NCBI GenBank assembly: GCA_029263395.1
Contig: JAJCXO010000212.1
Location: 1 to 33,615 of the forward strand
Source of the DNA: Acidobacteriota bacterium
Lineage (GTDB): Bacteria; Acidobacteriota; Thermoanaerobaculia; Multivoradales; J023
Direction: 5' to 3'
Length of the DNA: 33,615 bases
Each line of letters starts with the position of its first letter. Positions within the stretch are counted from its first letter, which is position 1. Made by a program: the position numbers and the translations under genes. Shown in pieces: positions 1 to 7,900 of this stretch. The notes beneath the pieces were generated by a model that saw only the letters and a program-made list of their open reading frames with translations, did not search any database and was not told where the DNA came from.

Positions 1-1288
1 CCTGCCACCAGCGGGATGCTGGGCCCCAGGGGCCTTCTTGACCGAGGGCACAGTGTCTGTCGAGGGGACTCTGTCTGTTGAGGGGACTCTGTCTGTTGAG
101 GGGACTCTGTCTGTTGAGGGGACTCTGTCTGTTGAGGGGACTCTGTCTGTTGGGGGGACTCTGTCTGTTGAGGGGACTCTGTCTGTTGAGGGGACTGTGT
201 ATGTCGAGTTTCGGTAGGTGGTGGCGGCACAGATCTTCCCAAGCTTGAGCAGTCAGTTGATTCCAGCTGCGTTCGAGGATCAGCATCCGGACCGATCGTG
301 GGCTCGCCGCCAGCTGGCCGCGGTGGGGGGCTACCACCCGGAACCAGAATCGAAAAAAAGGATCGCTGATTTTGTAGAGTGCCCGTCGGCTCTTCTTTTC
401 GAGTTCGCCAAACGGTACTTCCCGGCGTACCAAACCCATTTCAACGAGTCGGTCGAGGGGGCGTGACATCGAGGTCGCCTGGCGGCCGAGTCGACCCGCT
501 ATCTCCGACACCCGGTGCGCTCCAGCGCCAATGGCGTCGAGTACGGGTCGTGTCTCGAGGGCGGATGGGATCTCTTCGAGCAGCAGGCGATCCGGCTCGC
601 GGTGGAGCAGGCCCATCGGATCGAGGGCTAATTGCTCGAGTCGTGAGCGGACATCCCCGTCGAGTTCAGAAGCGAGCTCCCAGTATCGGGGTATGCCGCC
701 CCAGGCTGTATAGGTCTCGACCAGCTCGATCCCGTTGCGTGGATGAAACACTGCATGAAGGTAGGACGAATCGATTGGGCCGAGCTCGAGGATCTCACGA
801 GCGCGACCAAACAGGGGGGCGTCACGCGACAGGACAAGCCCTTGCATCATCCGCTGGCTCGAGCCTGCGACCGCCACCAGCAACCCCGCGTCGCGAGCTT
901 CATGGTCGATCCAGCGCTGGAGGACACTTGGCATCTCGGGTGAAGCGACCACCAAATAGGGTAACTCGTCAAAGATGATCGGTCCTCGCCAACCCTTGCT
1001 GCTCGCTTCCTTGGCGAGCCGTTGTAGCACCGCACGCCAGTCGCGATAGTCGACGTCGGCAAATCCGGGGAGATGCTCGGCAACGGACTCTGCAAAGTAA
1101 CGCCGTTGGATCTCCGGCGCTGATTGATCCGCGACGGTATACAGGCCACCATGTCGACGGGACCACTCCAAGAGTAGACGCGTTTTACCGATCCGTCGTC
1201 GTCCGTAGAGGACCGCCAGGGCACCTTGATCACTTGCCGCCAAACGGTCGAGCCGTGCCATTTCTTCGCTGCGGTTGATGAAGTCCAT
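1..1288 (-). CDS. AAA/DUF234-type ATPase, 3' end beyond window
   Basis: Read on the minus strand from ATG at 1286-1288, this frame has no stop for 429 codons and leaves the window at position 1. It begins MDFINRSEE. A Walker A motif (GRRRIGKT, residues 29-36) and a Walker B-like motif (FDELPY, about 106-111) mark the P-loop ATPase domain. Next come a winged-helix-like stretch and the 'SDPFFRFWFR' segment typical of DUF234 ATPases, then 'WEDLCRHHLP' and finally 'WGPASRWWQ' near the window edge. Between these last two conserved pieces lies the 18-bp repeat array, translated in frame as NRQSPL hexapeptides from about residue 362. The usual family length is roughly 450-480 residues, so only the nuclease-like C-terminus should be missing. 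Cellular role unknown; such ATPases are often stand-alone and linked by some to mobile or defence functions. The reading frame is certain to me and the family call is strong. Confidence 0.85.
   Translation of the reverse strand, partial: MDFINRSEEMARLDRLAASDQGALAVLYGRRRIGKTRLLLEWSRRHGGLYTVADQSAPEIQRRYFAESVAEHLPGFADVDYRDWRAVLQRLAKEASSKGWRGPIIFDELPYLVVASPEMPSVLQRWIDHEARDAGLLVAVAGSSQRMMQGLVLSRDAPLFGRAREILELGPIDSSYLHAVFHPRNGIELVETYTAWGGIPRYWELASELDGDVRSRLEQLALDPMGLLHREPDRLLLEEIPSALETRPVLDAIGAGAHRVSEIAGRLGRQATSMSRPLDRLVEMGLVRREVPFGELEKKSRRALYKISDPFFRFWFRVVAPHRGQLAASPRSVRMLILERSWNQLTAQAWEDLCRHHLPKLDIHSPLNRQSPLNRQSPPNRQSPLNRQSPLNRQSPLNRQSPLNRQSPLDRHCALGQEGPWGPASRWWQ
44..205. repeat. 18-bp minisatellite, about 9 units, in frame
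   Basis: Units of GAGGGGACTCTGTCTGTT start at 62, 80, 98, 116, 134, 152 and 170. Degenerate outer units lie at 44-61 and 188-205, and the unit at 152 carries one A-to-G change. There are no spacers. Eighteen bases equal six codons, so gain or loss of units would keep the minus-strand ATPase in frame (hexapeptide NRQSPL). The almost perfect inner copies with worn outer copies suggest recent expansion by slippage or unequal exchange. Confidence 0.95.
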
Positions 1289-1289
1289 G

Positions 1290-1324
1290 ATTATGCAGCT
1301 CAGCATAATGCAAGTCTGCATAAT
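1290..1324 (-). promoter_or_regulatory. Nested ATTATGC/GCATAAT palindromes upstream of the ATPase
   Basis: Immediately 5' of the minus-strand start codon, ATTATGCA (1290-1297) is mirrored by TGCATAAT (1317-1324). A nested partner GCATAAT lies at 1303-1309. On the minus strand the motif repeats as TTATGCA/TTGCATTATGC, and ATTATGC could double as a -10 box. Inverted repeats this close to the start suggest an autoregulatory operator. This is inferred from sequence symmetry only. Confidence 0.5.
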
Positions 1325-1412
1325 CTTGCACGTTGGTCCGTTGTCGGCTTTCAGCCGCGAATACGCTGCTCTGAGGCGAAGCGTGAGACGCTATGAATGA
1401 TGAGCATGCTGG

Positions 1413-1434
1413 TCTGCCAGCCTTTGCTGGCAGA
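1413..1434 (+). other. Perfect 9-bp hairpin in permease leader
   Basis: TCTGCCAGC (1413-1421), loop CTTT, GCTGGCAGA (1426-1434). It lies between the divergent ATPase and permease genes, so it terminates neither. No T-run follows. If transcription starts upstream, it is part of the permease mRNA leader. A smaller stem AGCGT-GAG-ACGCT is at 1380-1392. I do not recognise a purine riboswitch core here. The rest of 1325-1558 holds nothing I can name. Confidence 0.5.
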
Positions 1435-1558
1435 TGAGGGTGTGTTACCTTCGAGAAAAGACCACACCATGACGAGTTAGAGCGCGGTAGGCTCGATGAG
1501 TTCTACTAGAGCCAGACGTTTTTGAACCGAGAATTCGGTCCTGAGGCGAGGAGATCGC

Positions 1559-3088
1559 ATGTCCAACGAACCCGCAGTCGGCCAACGCATCCGTAGTGTT
1601 CAACCGATCTATGGTCTGAACGACAAGCCCGCTTTCGGCCAGACGTTGGTGCTGAGCGCGCAGCATGTGCTGACGATGTTCGGAGCGACGGTGAGTGTGC
1701 CGCTGCTGTTTGGTCCGGCGATGGGAATGACTCCCGGGGAGATCGCACGATTGATCTCGTCCGTGATGTTGTGTTCGGGGTTGGCGACCTTGGTGCAGAC
1801 GACCATCGGCACCGGTTTGCCGATTGTGCAAGGGGTCTCGTTTGCGTTCCTTGGGGCGTTTTTCCTGATTGTCAGTGGCGCAACGGTAGAAGCGGAGGCG
1901 GCTGGCGTGGCCGCCGGACCGCTGGCGATGCAGTACATCGCCGGGGCGATCATTCTCGGTGCGTTGGTTGAGATGGTGGTTGGGTTCAGTGGCCTGGTGG
2001 GTGTGCTACGGCGGGTGTTGTCACCGGTTGTAATCGGTCCGGTGATCATGCTGATCGGGCTGGCGTTATTTCAGCACGGGGCTCCCAAGGCCGGTACACA
2101 TTGGCCGATTTCTGGGCTGACGATCGTGTTGATCATCGTGTTCTCACTGATCCTGTCGCGCAACAGTCGCTTCTTTCGATTGTTCCCGATCCTCACCGCC
2201 GTGGTTGCGGTGACCACGTTGTGTTTTATCTTGTCGAAGACCGGAGTGTTCCCGACCGGCCATCCCTCGAACGTCAACCTAGAAGCAGTACACGAGGCGC
2301 AGTGGATCCGGCTGACCCCTGGCGAGCTGCTGTTTCCCTGGGGCTGGCCGAAGTTTCATCTGGGTTTTTTCCTGGCAATTCTGGCGGGTTATCTAGCCTC
2401 GATGGTTGAGTCGATCGGTGACTACCATGCGGTGTCCTACATGGCGGGAGCGGGCGACCCGACGTCCAAACAGCTCAACCGTGGTATCGGTTCCGAAGGT
2501 GTCGGCTGCTTCCTGACCGGAGTGTTCGGAGGTTTTGCCTCGACCTCCTATTCGGAGAACATCGGGCTCGTCGGTTTGACCAAGGTGGCGTCGCGATGGG
2601 TGGTGCAGGTCGGCGCCGTGATCCTCATACTGCTCGGTGTTTTCGGCAAGTTTGGCGGCTTTGCCGCGGCCATCCCAGGCTCGGTGGTGGGCGGGCTGTA
2701 TTGTGCGCTGTTCGGATTGATCGCCGCGGTGGGAGTGCAGCAGTTGGCCAAAGCAGACCTCTCTAGCGATCGAAATCTGTTCATTTCTGGTTTCTCGTTG
2801 TTCATGGGGCTGTCGGTGCCGGCTTATTTTGCGGCCCGTGGCAGCGTCGAGGGGTTGCAGGCCGGTCAGGTGCTGGCGCTCTACACCCCGACGGTGGAAG
2901 GGCTGCTGGATTCCCTGGGGCCAACCCTGGCTGGCATCGTCAGCTCGATCGGCTCGACCGGTATGGCAGTTGCCGCGATCTGTGGCATCGTGCTCGACAA
3001 CGTGGTGCCGGGAACCGACGAAGAACGTGGCTTGACCCCGAGCCTCTTGGTGCCCGAAGGCGGCGACCTCGGCGTTGGCGACGACTGA
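1559..3088 (+). CDS. NCS2-family nucleobase (uracil/xanthine) permease
   Basis: A 509-residue polytopic inner-membrane protein of the nucleobase:cation symporter-2 (UraA/UapA/XanQ) family, which imports purines or pyrimidines with H+ or Na+. Family marks are visible. AQH (Q35-H36) sits in the first membrane segment, ESIGDYHA (E284) matches the substrate-binding TM8 acidic position, and ENIGLVGLT (from E333) is the NAT signature. About 12-14 hydrophobic segments span the protein. The SD GAGGCGAGGAG (1543-1553) is well placed for ATG 1559. The short acidic tail after the last segment is ordinary. The downstream Tsx-like channel (3414-4199) suggests joint nucleoside/base uptake. Substrate cannot be fixed from sequence; eukaryote-like xanthine/urate transport is possible. 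Confidence 0.9.
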   Translation: MSNEPAVGQRIRSVQPIYGLNDKPAFGQTLVLSAQHVLTMFGATVSVPLLFGPAMGMTPGEIARLISSVMLCSGLATLVQTTIGTGLPIVQGVSFAFLGAFFLIVSGATVEAEAAGVAAGPLAMQYIAGAIILGALVEMVVGFSGLVGVLRRVLSPVVIGPVIMLIGLALFQHGAPKAGTHWPISGLTIVLIIVFSLILSRNSRFFRLFPILTAVVAVTTLCFILSKTGVFPTGHPSNVNLEAVHEAQWIRLTPGELLFPWGWPKFHLGFFLAILAGYLASMVESIGDYHAVSYMAGAGDPTSKQLNRGIGSEGVGCFLTGVFGGFASTSYSENIGLVGLTKVASRWVVQVGAVILILLGVFGKFGGFAAAIPGSVVGGLYCALFGLIAAVGVQQLAKADLSSDRNLFISGFSLFMGLSVPAYFAARGSVEGLQAGQVLALYTPTVEGLLDSLGPTLAGIVSSIGSTGMAVAAICGIVLDNVVPGTDEERGLTPSLLVPEGGDLGVGDD

Positions 3089-3413
3089 ACCGAGTTTGGA
3101 CAGCGGAGTCCAGATAGATCCTGTCCCATAGGGCTTCGAGTACTCGGTTTCGGCACTAGGGCGCACAGCCGTGCGCCCCTACCCAGAGTCTTGCCGATCC
3201 GGCTGGTTCTTGGTGATGAAGTGGTAAGGATGAGGCTGCCCTCTGAGTGATACGCAAGAGTTTTTGTTGCCGTTGATGCTGGGTCTCGTTATGCTGTTTG
3301 CACTATCTAGGATCGATGTCGAGTCATGTTGAGGTGCCTCCGGGCTGCTCGCGAGACATCGATTCGATAACAGGAGATATTTGAACATTCAGCGTAGCCG
3401 GGGAGACTTCATC
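3089..3413. other. 325-bp intergenic gap, no gene seen
   Basis: This separates the permease from the Tsx-like gene. It contains the GC-rich palindrome at 3157-3181 and a more AT-rich stretch toward 3290-3380, which probably holds the promoter of the channel gene. I see no convincing coding frame. The channel gene could alternatively begin at TTG 3381, which has its own AGGAG (3372-3376). Confidence 0.5.
3157..3181. repeat. REP-like GC-rich palindrome
   Basis: GGGCGCAC (3159-3166), loop AGCC, GTGCGCCC (3171-3178), flanked by TA(G)/(C)TA. The stem is perfect and lacks a following T-run, so an intrinsic terminator is uncertain. Sequences of this TAGGG-palindrome-CCCTA form occur as dispersed intergenic repeats in many bacteria. 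It may act as a transcript end or a mobile REP-type element. Confidence 0.55.
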
Positions 3414-4199
3414 ATGGGTCATTTCAAGCATGTTAGAAACCTTTTCTTTGCCGGGCTCGCGCTGCTCTTGGCAAGCGTTCAACCGGTGAAGGCAGCGGAG
3501 TGGAGCAATACTGAATTTCAGATTCAATATGGAACCCTGGATACCCCCGGATTTGCCGGCGGAGGCAGGAAAGACACCCTCATCCTCACGTTTCAACATG
3601 CCAGTGGCTGGAAATACGGAGAAAATTACTTCTTTTTTGATGTACTGAATGCTGAAGGTAATGGCTTCAACGATTCGGATATTTATGGCGAGTGGTATCC
3701 CTACTTGAGTTTCGGCAAGATGTCCGGCAAGAGCGCGGGGTTTGGCATCATCAAAGATACCGGTCTGATCGGAGGCTTCAACTTCAGTGCGGATGCCAAA
3801 GTTCTGAAATATCTTCCAGGATTTCGACTCGCTCTCGATGTCCCGGGTTTTGCCTTTTTCAACGTCGATATCACGGCCTACATCGATGCCAGTGAGGGCG
3901 TCGACGCTGGGGGTGCTCCAGCTCAGGACGACAGTTTCCAGATCGAGGTCAACTGGCTCCTTCCCTTCAAGATCGGTCGCCACAGTTTTACCTTCGAGGG
4001 TCATGTTGAACATATCGGCGAACGTACCAATGAGTTTGGCGGTGAGGTCAGTGACTGGGTCCTGGCCCAACCCCAGTTGCGTTATGACGCCAACGCGCAA
4101 CTGGCGGTGGGTATCGAGTATCAGCTATGGCTGAATAAGCTGGGGGACGCGGCAACCGACGAGAATACCGTCCAGGCGTTGGTGGTATGGAAGTTCTGA
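3414..4199 (+). CDS. Tsx-like nucleoside-specific outer-membrane channel
   Basis: A 261-residue protein with a signal peptide (hydrophobic core FFAGLALLLASV, probable cleavage after PVKA). Alternating beta-strand segments follow, ending in a terminal aromatic WKF, as expected of an outer-membrane barrel. FQIQYGT near the mature N-terminus, SFGK, and the closing VQALVVWKF match the Channel_Tsx family, which passes nucleosides across the outer membrane. ATG 3414 is preferred because GGGGAG (3400-3405) lies 8 nt upstream and it starts at a normal signal peptide; TTG 3381 would add 11 residues. The gene is visibly more AT-rich than its neighbours, which may hint at transfer. It follows the NCS2 permease, a sensible functional partner. 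Confidence 0.85.
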   Translation: MGHFKHVRNLFFAGLALLLASVQPVKAAEWSNTEFQIQYGTLDTPGFAGGGRKDTLILTFQHASGWKYGENYFFFDVLNAEGNGFNDSDIYGEWYPYLSFGKMSGKSAGFGIIKDTGLIGGFNFSADAKVLKYLPGFRLALDVPGFAFFNVDITAYIDASEGVDAGGAPAQDDSFQIEVNWLLPFKIGRHSFTFEGHVEHIGERTNEFGGEVSDWVLAQPQLRYDANAQLAVGIEYQLWLNKLGDAATDENTVQALVVWKF

Positions 4200-4336
4200 C
4201 GAGCACCCCGTGAAGCATCGGATCCCCGGGGGAATGAATCTATTGGGCCCGAGGTCTTTCCCCGACCAGACACACACCTGTAGGCGAATCACCTGCATGA
4301 GATGAGAACCGGGCTCAGCCTAGATATCATGGCGCG

Positions 4337-4921
4337 ATGCGAAACCCTGGAGATATTACCCGGCTGCTGGTGGCGGTGCGGCAAGGGGAGCCGGCCGCTA
4401 TGGATCAGTTGTTTCCGCTGGTCTACCAGGAGATGCGGGGTATGGCCCGCCAGCGGCTGCGTCGACGTCGACCGGGGCAGACGCTGGACACGACGGCGTT
4501 GGTGCACGAGGCTTATCTCAAGCTGATCGACCAGACCCAAGCGCAGTGGGGTGATCGCAGCCATTTTCTGTCGGTGGCCTCGATCGCCATGCGTCATATC
4601 CTGGTGGATTATGCCCGTCGCCGCATGGCTCAGAAGCGGGGAGGTGAGGATCAGCAGGTTGTGCTCGACGAGCGCCATCTCGGGGTCTCCGCCCGCGCTG
4701 AGGAGATCTTGGCGATCGACCAAGCCCTGTCGTCTCTGGCCGAGCTCAGTGAACGACTGAGTCGGTTGGTGGAGCTGCGATTCTTCGGTGGACTGTCGGT
4801 GGCGGAGACCGCGGAAGTGCTCGGGACGTCGGAACGGACGGTCAAACGGGATTGGCGTAAGGCACGGGCTTACCTATTTCGTGCGCTCGGGGGATCTAAC
4901 GAGTCAGCAGCTTCGGAATAG
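4337..4921 (+). CDS. ECF sigma factor, TIGR02999/ECF43-like
   Basis: A 194-residue sigma-70 family factor with region 2 (about 20-90, including ALVHEAYLKL and HFLSVASIAMRHILVDYAR) and region 4 (about 125-185, with the helix-turn-helix SVAETAEVLGTSERTVKRDW). It matches the ECF subgroup that lies beside Ser/Thr kinases. In region 2.2 most ECF factors carry an acidic DAED-like motif for core RNA polymerase binding; here the sequence is LDTTALVHE, with Thr52-Thr53. In the studied ECF43 member EcfP of Vibrio, phosphorylation of a Thr at this region by a kinase substitutes for the acidic charge. No anti-sigma gene is visible, and the kinase begins 46 bp downstream. No clear SD precedes ATG 4337, so the start is likely but not certain. 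Confidence 0.9.
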   Translation: MRNPGDITRLLVAVRQGEPAAMDQLFPLVYQEMRGMARQRLRRRRPGQTLDTTALVHEAYLKLIDQTQAQWGDRSHFLSVASIAMRHILVDYARRRMAQKRGGEDQQVVLDERHLGVSARAEEILAIDQALSSLAELSERLSRLVELRFFGGLSVAETAEVLGTSERTVKRDWRKARAYLFRALGGSNESAASE

Positions 4922-4967
4922 ATCTAAGCTCAGACCGCACCCAAGGCGGTCAGTGACCGGGAGAAGG

Positions 4968-7900
4968 ATGACAGGCACCGGCAACTCAGGTACGCACAAC
5001 TCAGGCACCGGCACGTCAGACCGTTGGGCGCAGATCGACGAGCTTTTGGACGAGGCTCTCGAGCTTCCGGCCGAGGCTGTAGCGGCATTTCTCGACCGCG
5101 CTTGCGGAGACGATGCGGAGCTGCGTCACGAGGTCGAAAGTTTGATCGACGCCGACCGTCGAGCGGGGCAGTTCATGGAATCGCCGGTCGAAGAGTACGC
5201 GGCGCCACTGGTCGACGAGACCCTTCCATTGTCACAGCTTGATCCGCTCTTGGGTCGTCAATTGGGCCCTTACCGGGTCGAGCGCAGCATCGGTGGCGGT
5301 GGCATGGGGGTGGTCTACGAGGCTGTGGATACCCGGCTCGACCGTCGGGTGGCCCTCAAGCTGTTGCCGCTGGCGGTGAGCAGCGTTCCTGACGCCAAAG
5401 AGCGATTCGTGCGCGAGGCACGAGCGGCGTCGGCGCTCGATCATCCGAATATCTGCACCATCTTCGATATTGGTGAAACCGAGGGGGGGCGCATGTTCAT
5501 CGTGATGGCCTTCTACGATGGCGAAACCCTCGATCAACGGATGCAACGTGGGGCGCTGGAGATCGGGGAGGCACAGGACATCGCGATCCAAGTGGCGCGG
5601 GGCCTCGAGCGGGCACACGCCGCCGGTATCGTGCACCGCGATATCAAACCTGCCAACATCATTCTGACCTCCCATGGTGAGGTCAAGATCCTCGACTTTG
5701 GCGTCGCCAAGATGTCCGGCGCGGTAGATTTGACGGTCAGCGGGGTCTCGCCGGGTACGCCGGCCTACATGTCGCCGGAGCAGGCGCGGGGTGAGACGGT
5801 GGACGTGCGCAGTGACATCTGGTCGTTGGCGGCGATGCTCTACCAGATGTTGACTGGACGTCGGCCATTCGCTGGGCGCAGCGAGGTCGAGGTTTACCTG
5901 GCGATTCAAGACCAGGAGCCGGTACGGGTTGGTGAGCTGCGGGCTGCGGTGCCGGAGCCTCTCGAGCAGGCGGTCATGACAGCGTTGAACAAAGATTCGG
6001 ACGCTAGGCCGGAGAGCATCGGGGCGTGGCTCGAGGGTCTCGGTGTCGAGCCGCGGGAAGACTTCCTGAGCGGCCGAGTGCTGCTGCGGAATGAATCGGC
6101 GCCGGGCGCCAAGATACAGGACGAGTCGGTGTTGACTCAGTCTCGGACGGGGCAGCCGAGTTCTGGCACCTTGGTGGAGGGTACCGCGGTCCGCACCGTG
6201 ATGATGACGGATCTGGTGGCGTCGACCCAGCTGTCGCAGCAACTCGGAGATCGACGGTCGATCGAAGTGTCGGTTGCTCACGATCGCCTCGCCCGCGATT
6301 TGTTCGCCACCCACCACGGGCAGGAGATCGACAAGTCGGACGGCTTCTTGGTCCTCTTCGATCGTCCGATCGACGCCGTACGCTGCGCCTTGGCTTATCA
6401 CCAAGGTGCTGCCGAGCTGGGCGATGGCTTCGGCATCAACCTCCTTGCCCGGGTTGGTGTACATCTGGGAGAGGTGCACCTGCGCCGTAACTCGGCGGCG
6501 GATGTGGCGCGAGGTGCCAAGCCGATCGAAGTGGAAGGGCTCGCCAAGTCCTTGGCGGGTCGCGTCGCGTCGCTTGCTGAAGGGCACCAGACATTGGTCA
6601 CACGGGCGGCGTTTGATCTGGCGCGTCGGGCCGCTGACGATCAGCCATCGGATCTAGCAACCGACGCCCAGGCTGAATTGCGATGGATGGCACACGGGAC
6701 CTACGTTTTCCAAGGCGTTGCCGACTCGATCGAAGTTTTTGAGGTTGGCCGTGTGGGGCTGGCGCCGCTGACCGCGCCGAGTGACGTGGCCAAGGCTCAG
6801 CGTGCTACCGGCGGCGATACCCGAGTGATTTTGGGTTGGCGTGCCGCCGCCGGCCAGCCGCTTCCCGAGCGCCGCAATTGGGTGATGCGGCAGAAAATCG
6901 GCGAGGGTGGGTTCGGCGAAGTGTGGCTGGCGCGTCATGCCAAAACCGGCGAGCGTCGAGTCTTCAAGTTCTGTTACCAGGCGGAACGCCTGCGCAGCCT
7001 CGAGCGAGAGGTGACGTTCTTCCGTCTGATGAAAGAGTCCCTCGGCAATCGTCCAGACATCGTCCGTATTCTCGACTGGAGCTTCGATCAGCCGCCGTTT
7101 TATCTCGAGTCGGAGTATACGGACGGCGGCGATTTGGTCGAGTGGGCGACCCGTGAGGGTGGACTGGCCACCGTGCCGCTGGCAACTCGCCTCGAATTGG
7201 TGGCACAAGTGGCGGACGCGCTGGCCGCGGCCCACTCGGTAGGTATCCTGCACAAAGACGTCAAGCCGGCCAACATTCTGATCACCAGCGATGCCGCGGG
7301 GGGGCCGCGTGCCCAACTGACCGATTTTGGCGTCGGGCAGGTGGCGGATCCGTCGTTGTTGCCGGAGATCGGTGTCACCCTGTTGGGGCTGACCGAGGAC
7401 GACGCCTTCACCTCTGCCGGTACCCGATTGTACCTGGCACCTGAGATCCTCGAGGGTAAGCCGCCCAGTATGCAAGGGGATCTTTACGCTCTCGGGGTCA
7501 TGCTCTACCAGATGGTGGTTGGAGACCTGTCGCGGGCCTTGGCCCGGGGTTGGCAACGGGATGTCGCCGACGATCTGTTGTGTGAAGATATCGCGTGTTT
7601 TGTCGACGGATCGCCGGAGCGCAGGCCGAGCAGCGTCTCCGAGGTGGCTGAACGGCTGCGCGGTCTCGAGCAGCGACACACCGAGCGTGCCTCGCAAGAG
7701 CAGGCTGGGCTGGCTGCCCGAGAAGCGCAGGAGGCGCTCGAGCGCGGCCGCGCCCGACGTCGGCTGTTGGCGATGGCGGTGGTTGTGCTGGCGGTGTTCG
7801 CCACCGCTATGGCATTCCAGGTCCGGCGAACTCGGCAAGAAGCGGCGCGGGCCAATCGTGAAGCCGAGTCTGCGTTGCAGGTTGCCGGATTTCTAGAAGA

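Noticed and set aside
44-205. CRISPR array
   Set aside because: Units are directly adjacent with no spacers, are only 18 bp long, and are translated in frame as part of a protein.
218-978. Plus-strand small proteins (218-466 and 379-978)
   Set aside because: They lie antisense to the DUF234 ATPase frame, which has P-loop motifs and family segments; their translations are Arg/Ser/Pro-rich shadows.
1325-1558. Purine or other riboswitch in the permease leader
   Set aside because: Only simple stems (1380-1392, 1413-1434) are visible. I could not place the conserved core bases of a purine, PreQ1 or guanidine riboswitch.
3157-3181. Confident rho-independent terminator
   Set aside because: The stem is strong but no T-rich tract follows on either strand.
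5232-6587. Long open frame on the minus strand (451 codons) antisense to the kinase, and a similar one at 6654-7838
   Set aside because: Both mirror the codon structure of the plus-strand kinase/cyclase gene, whose product has clear domains. Their translations show no recognisable family.
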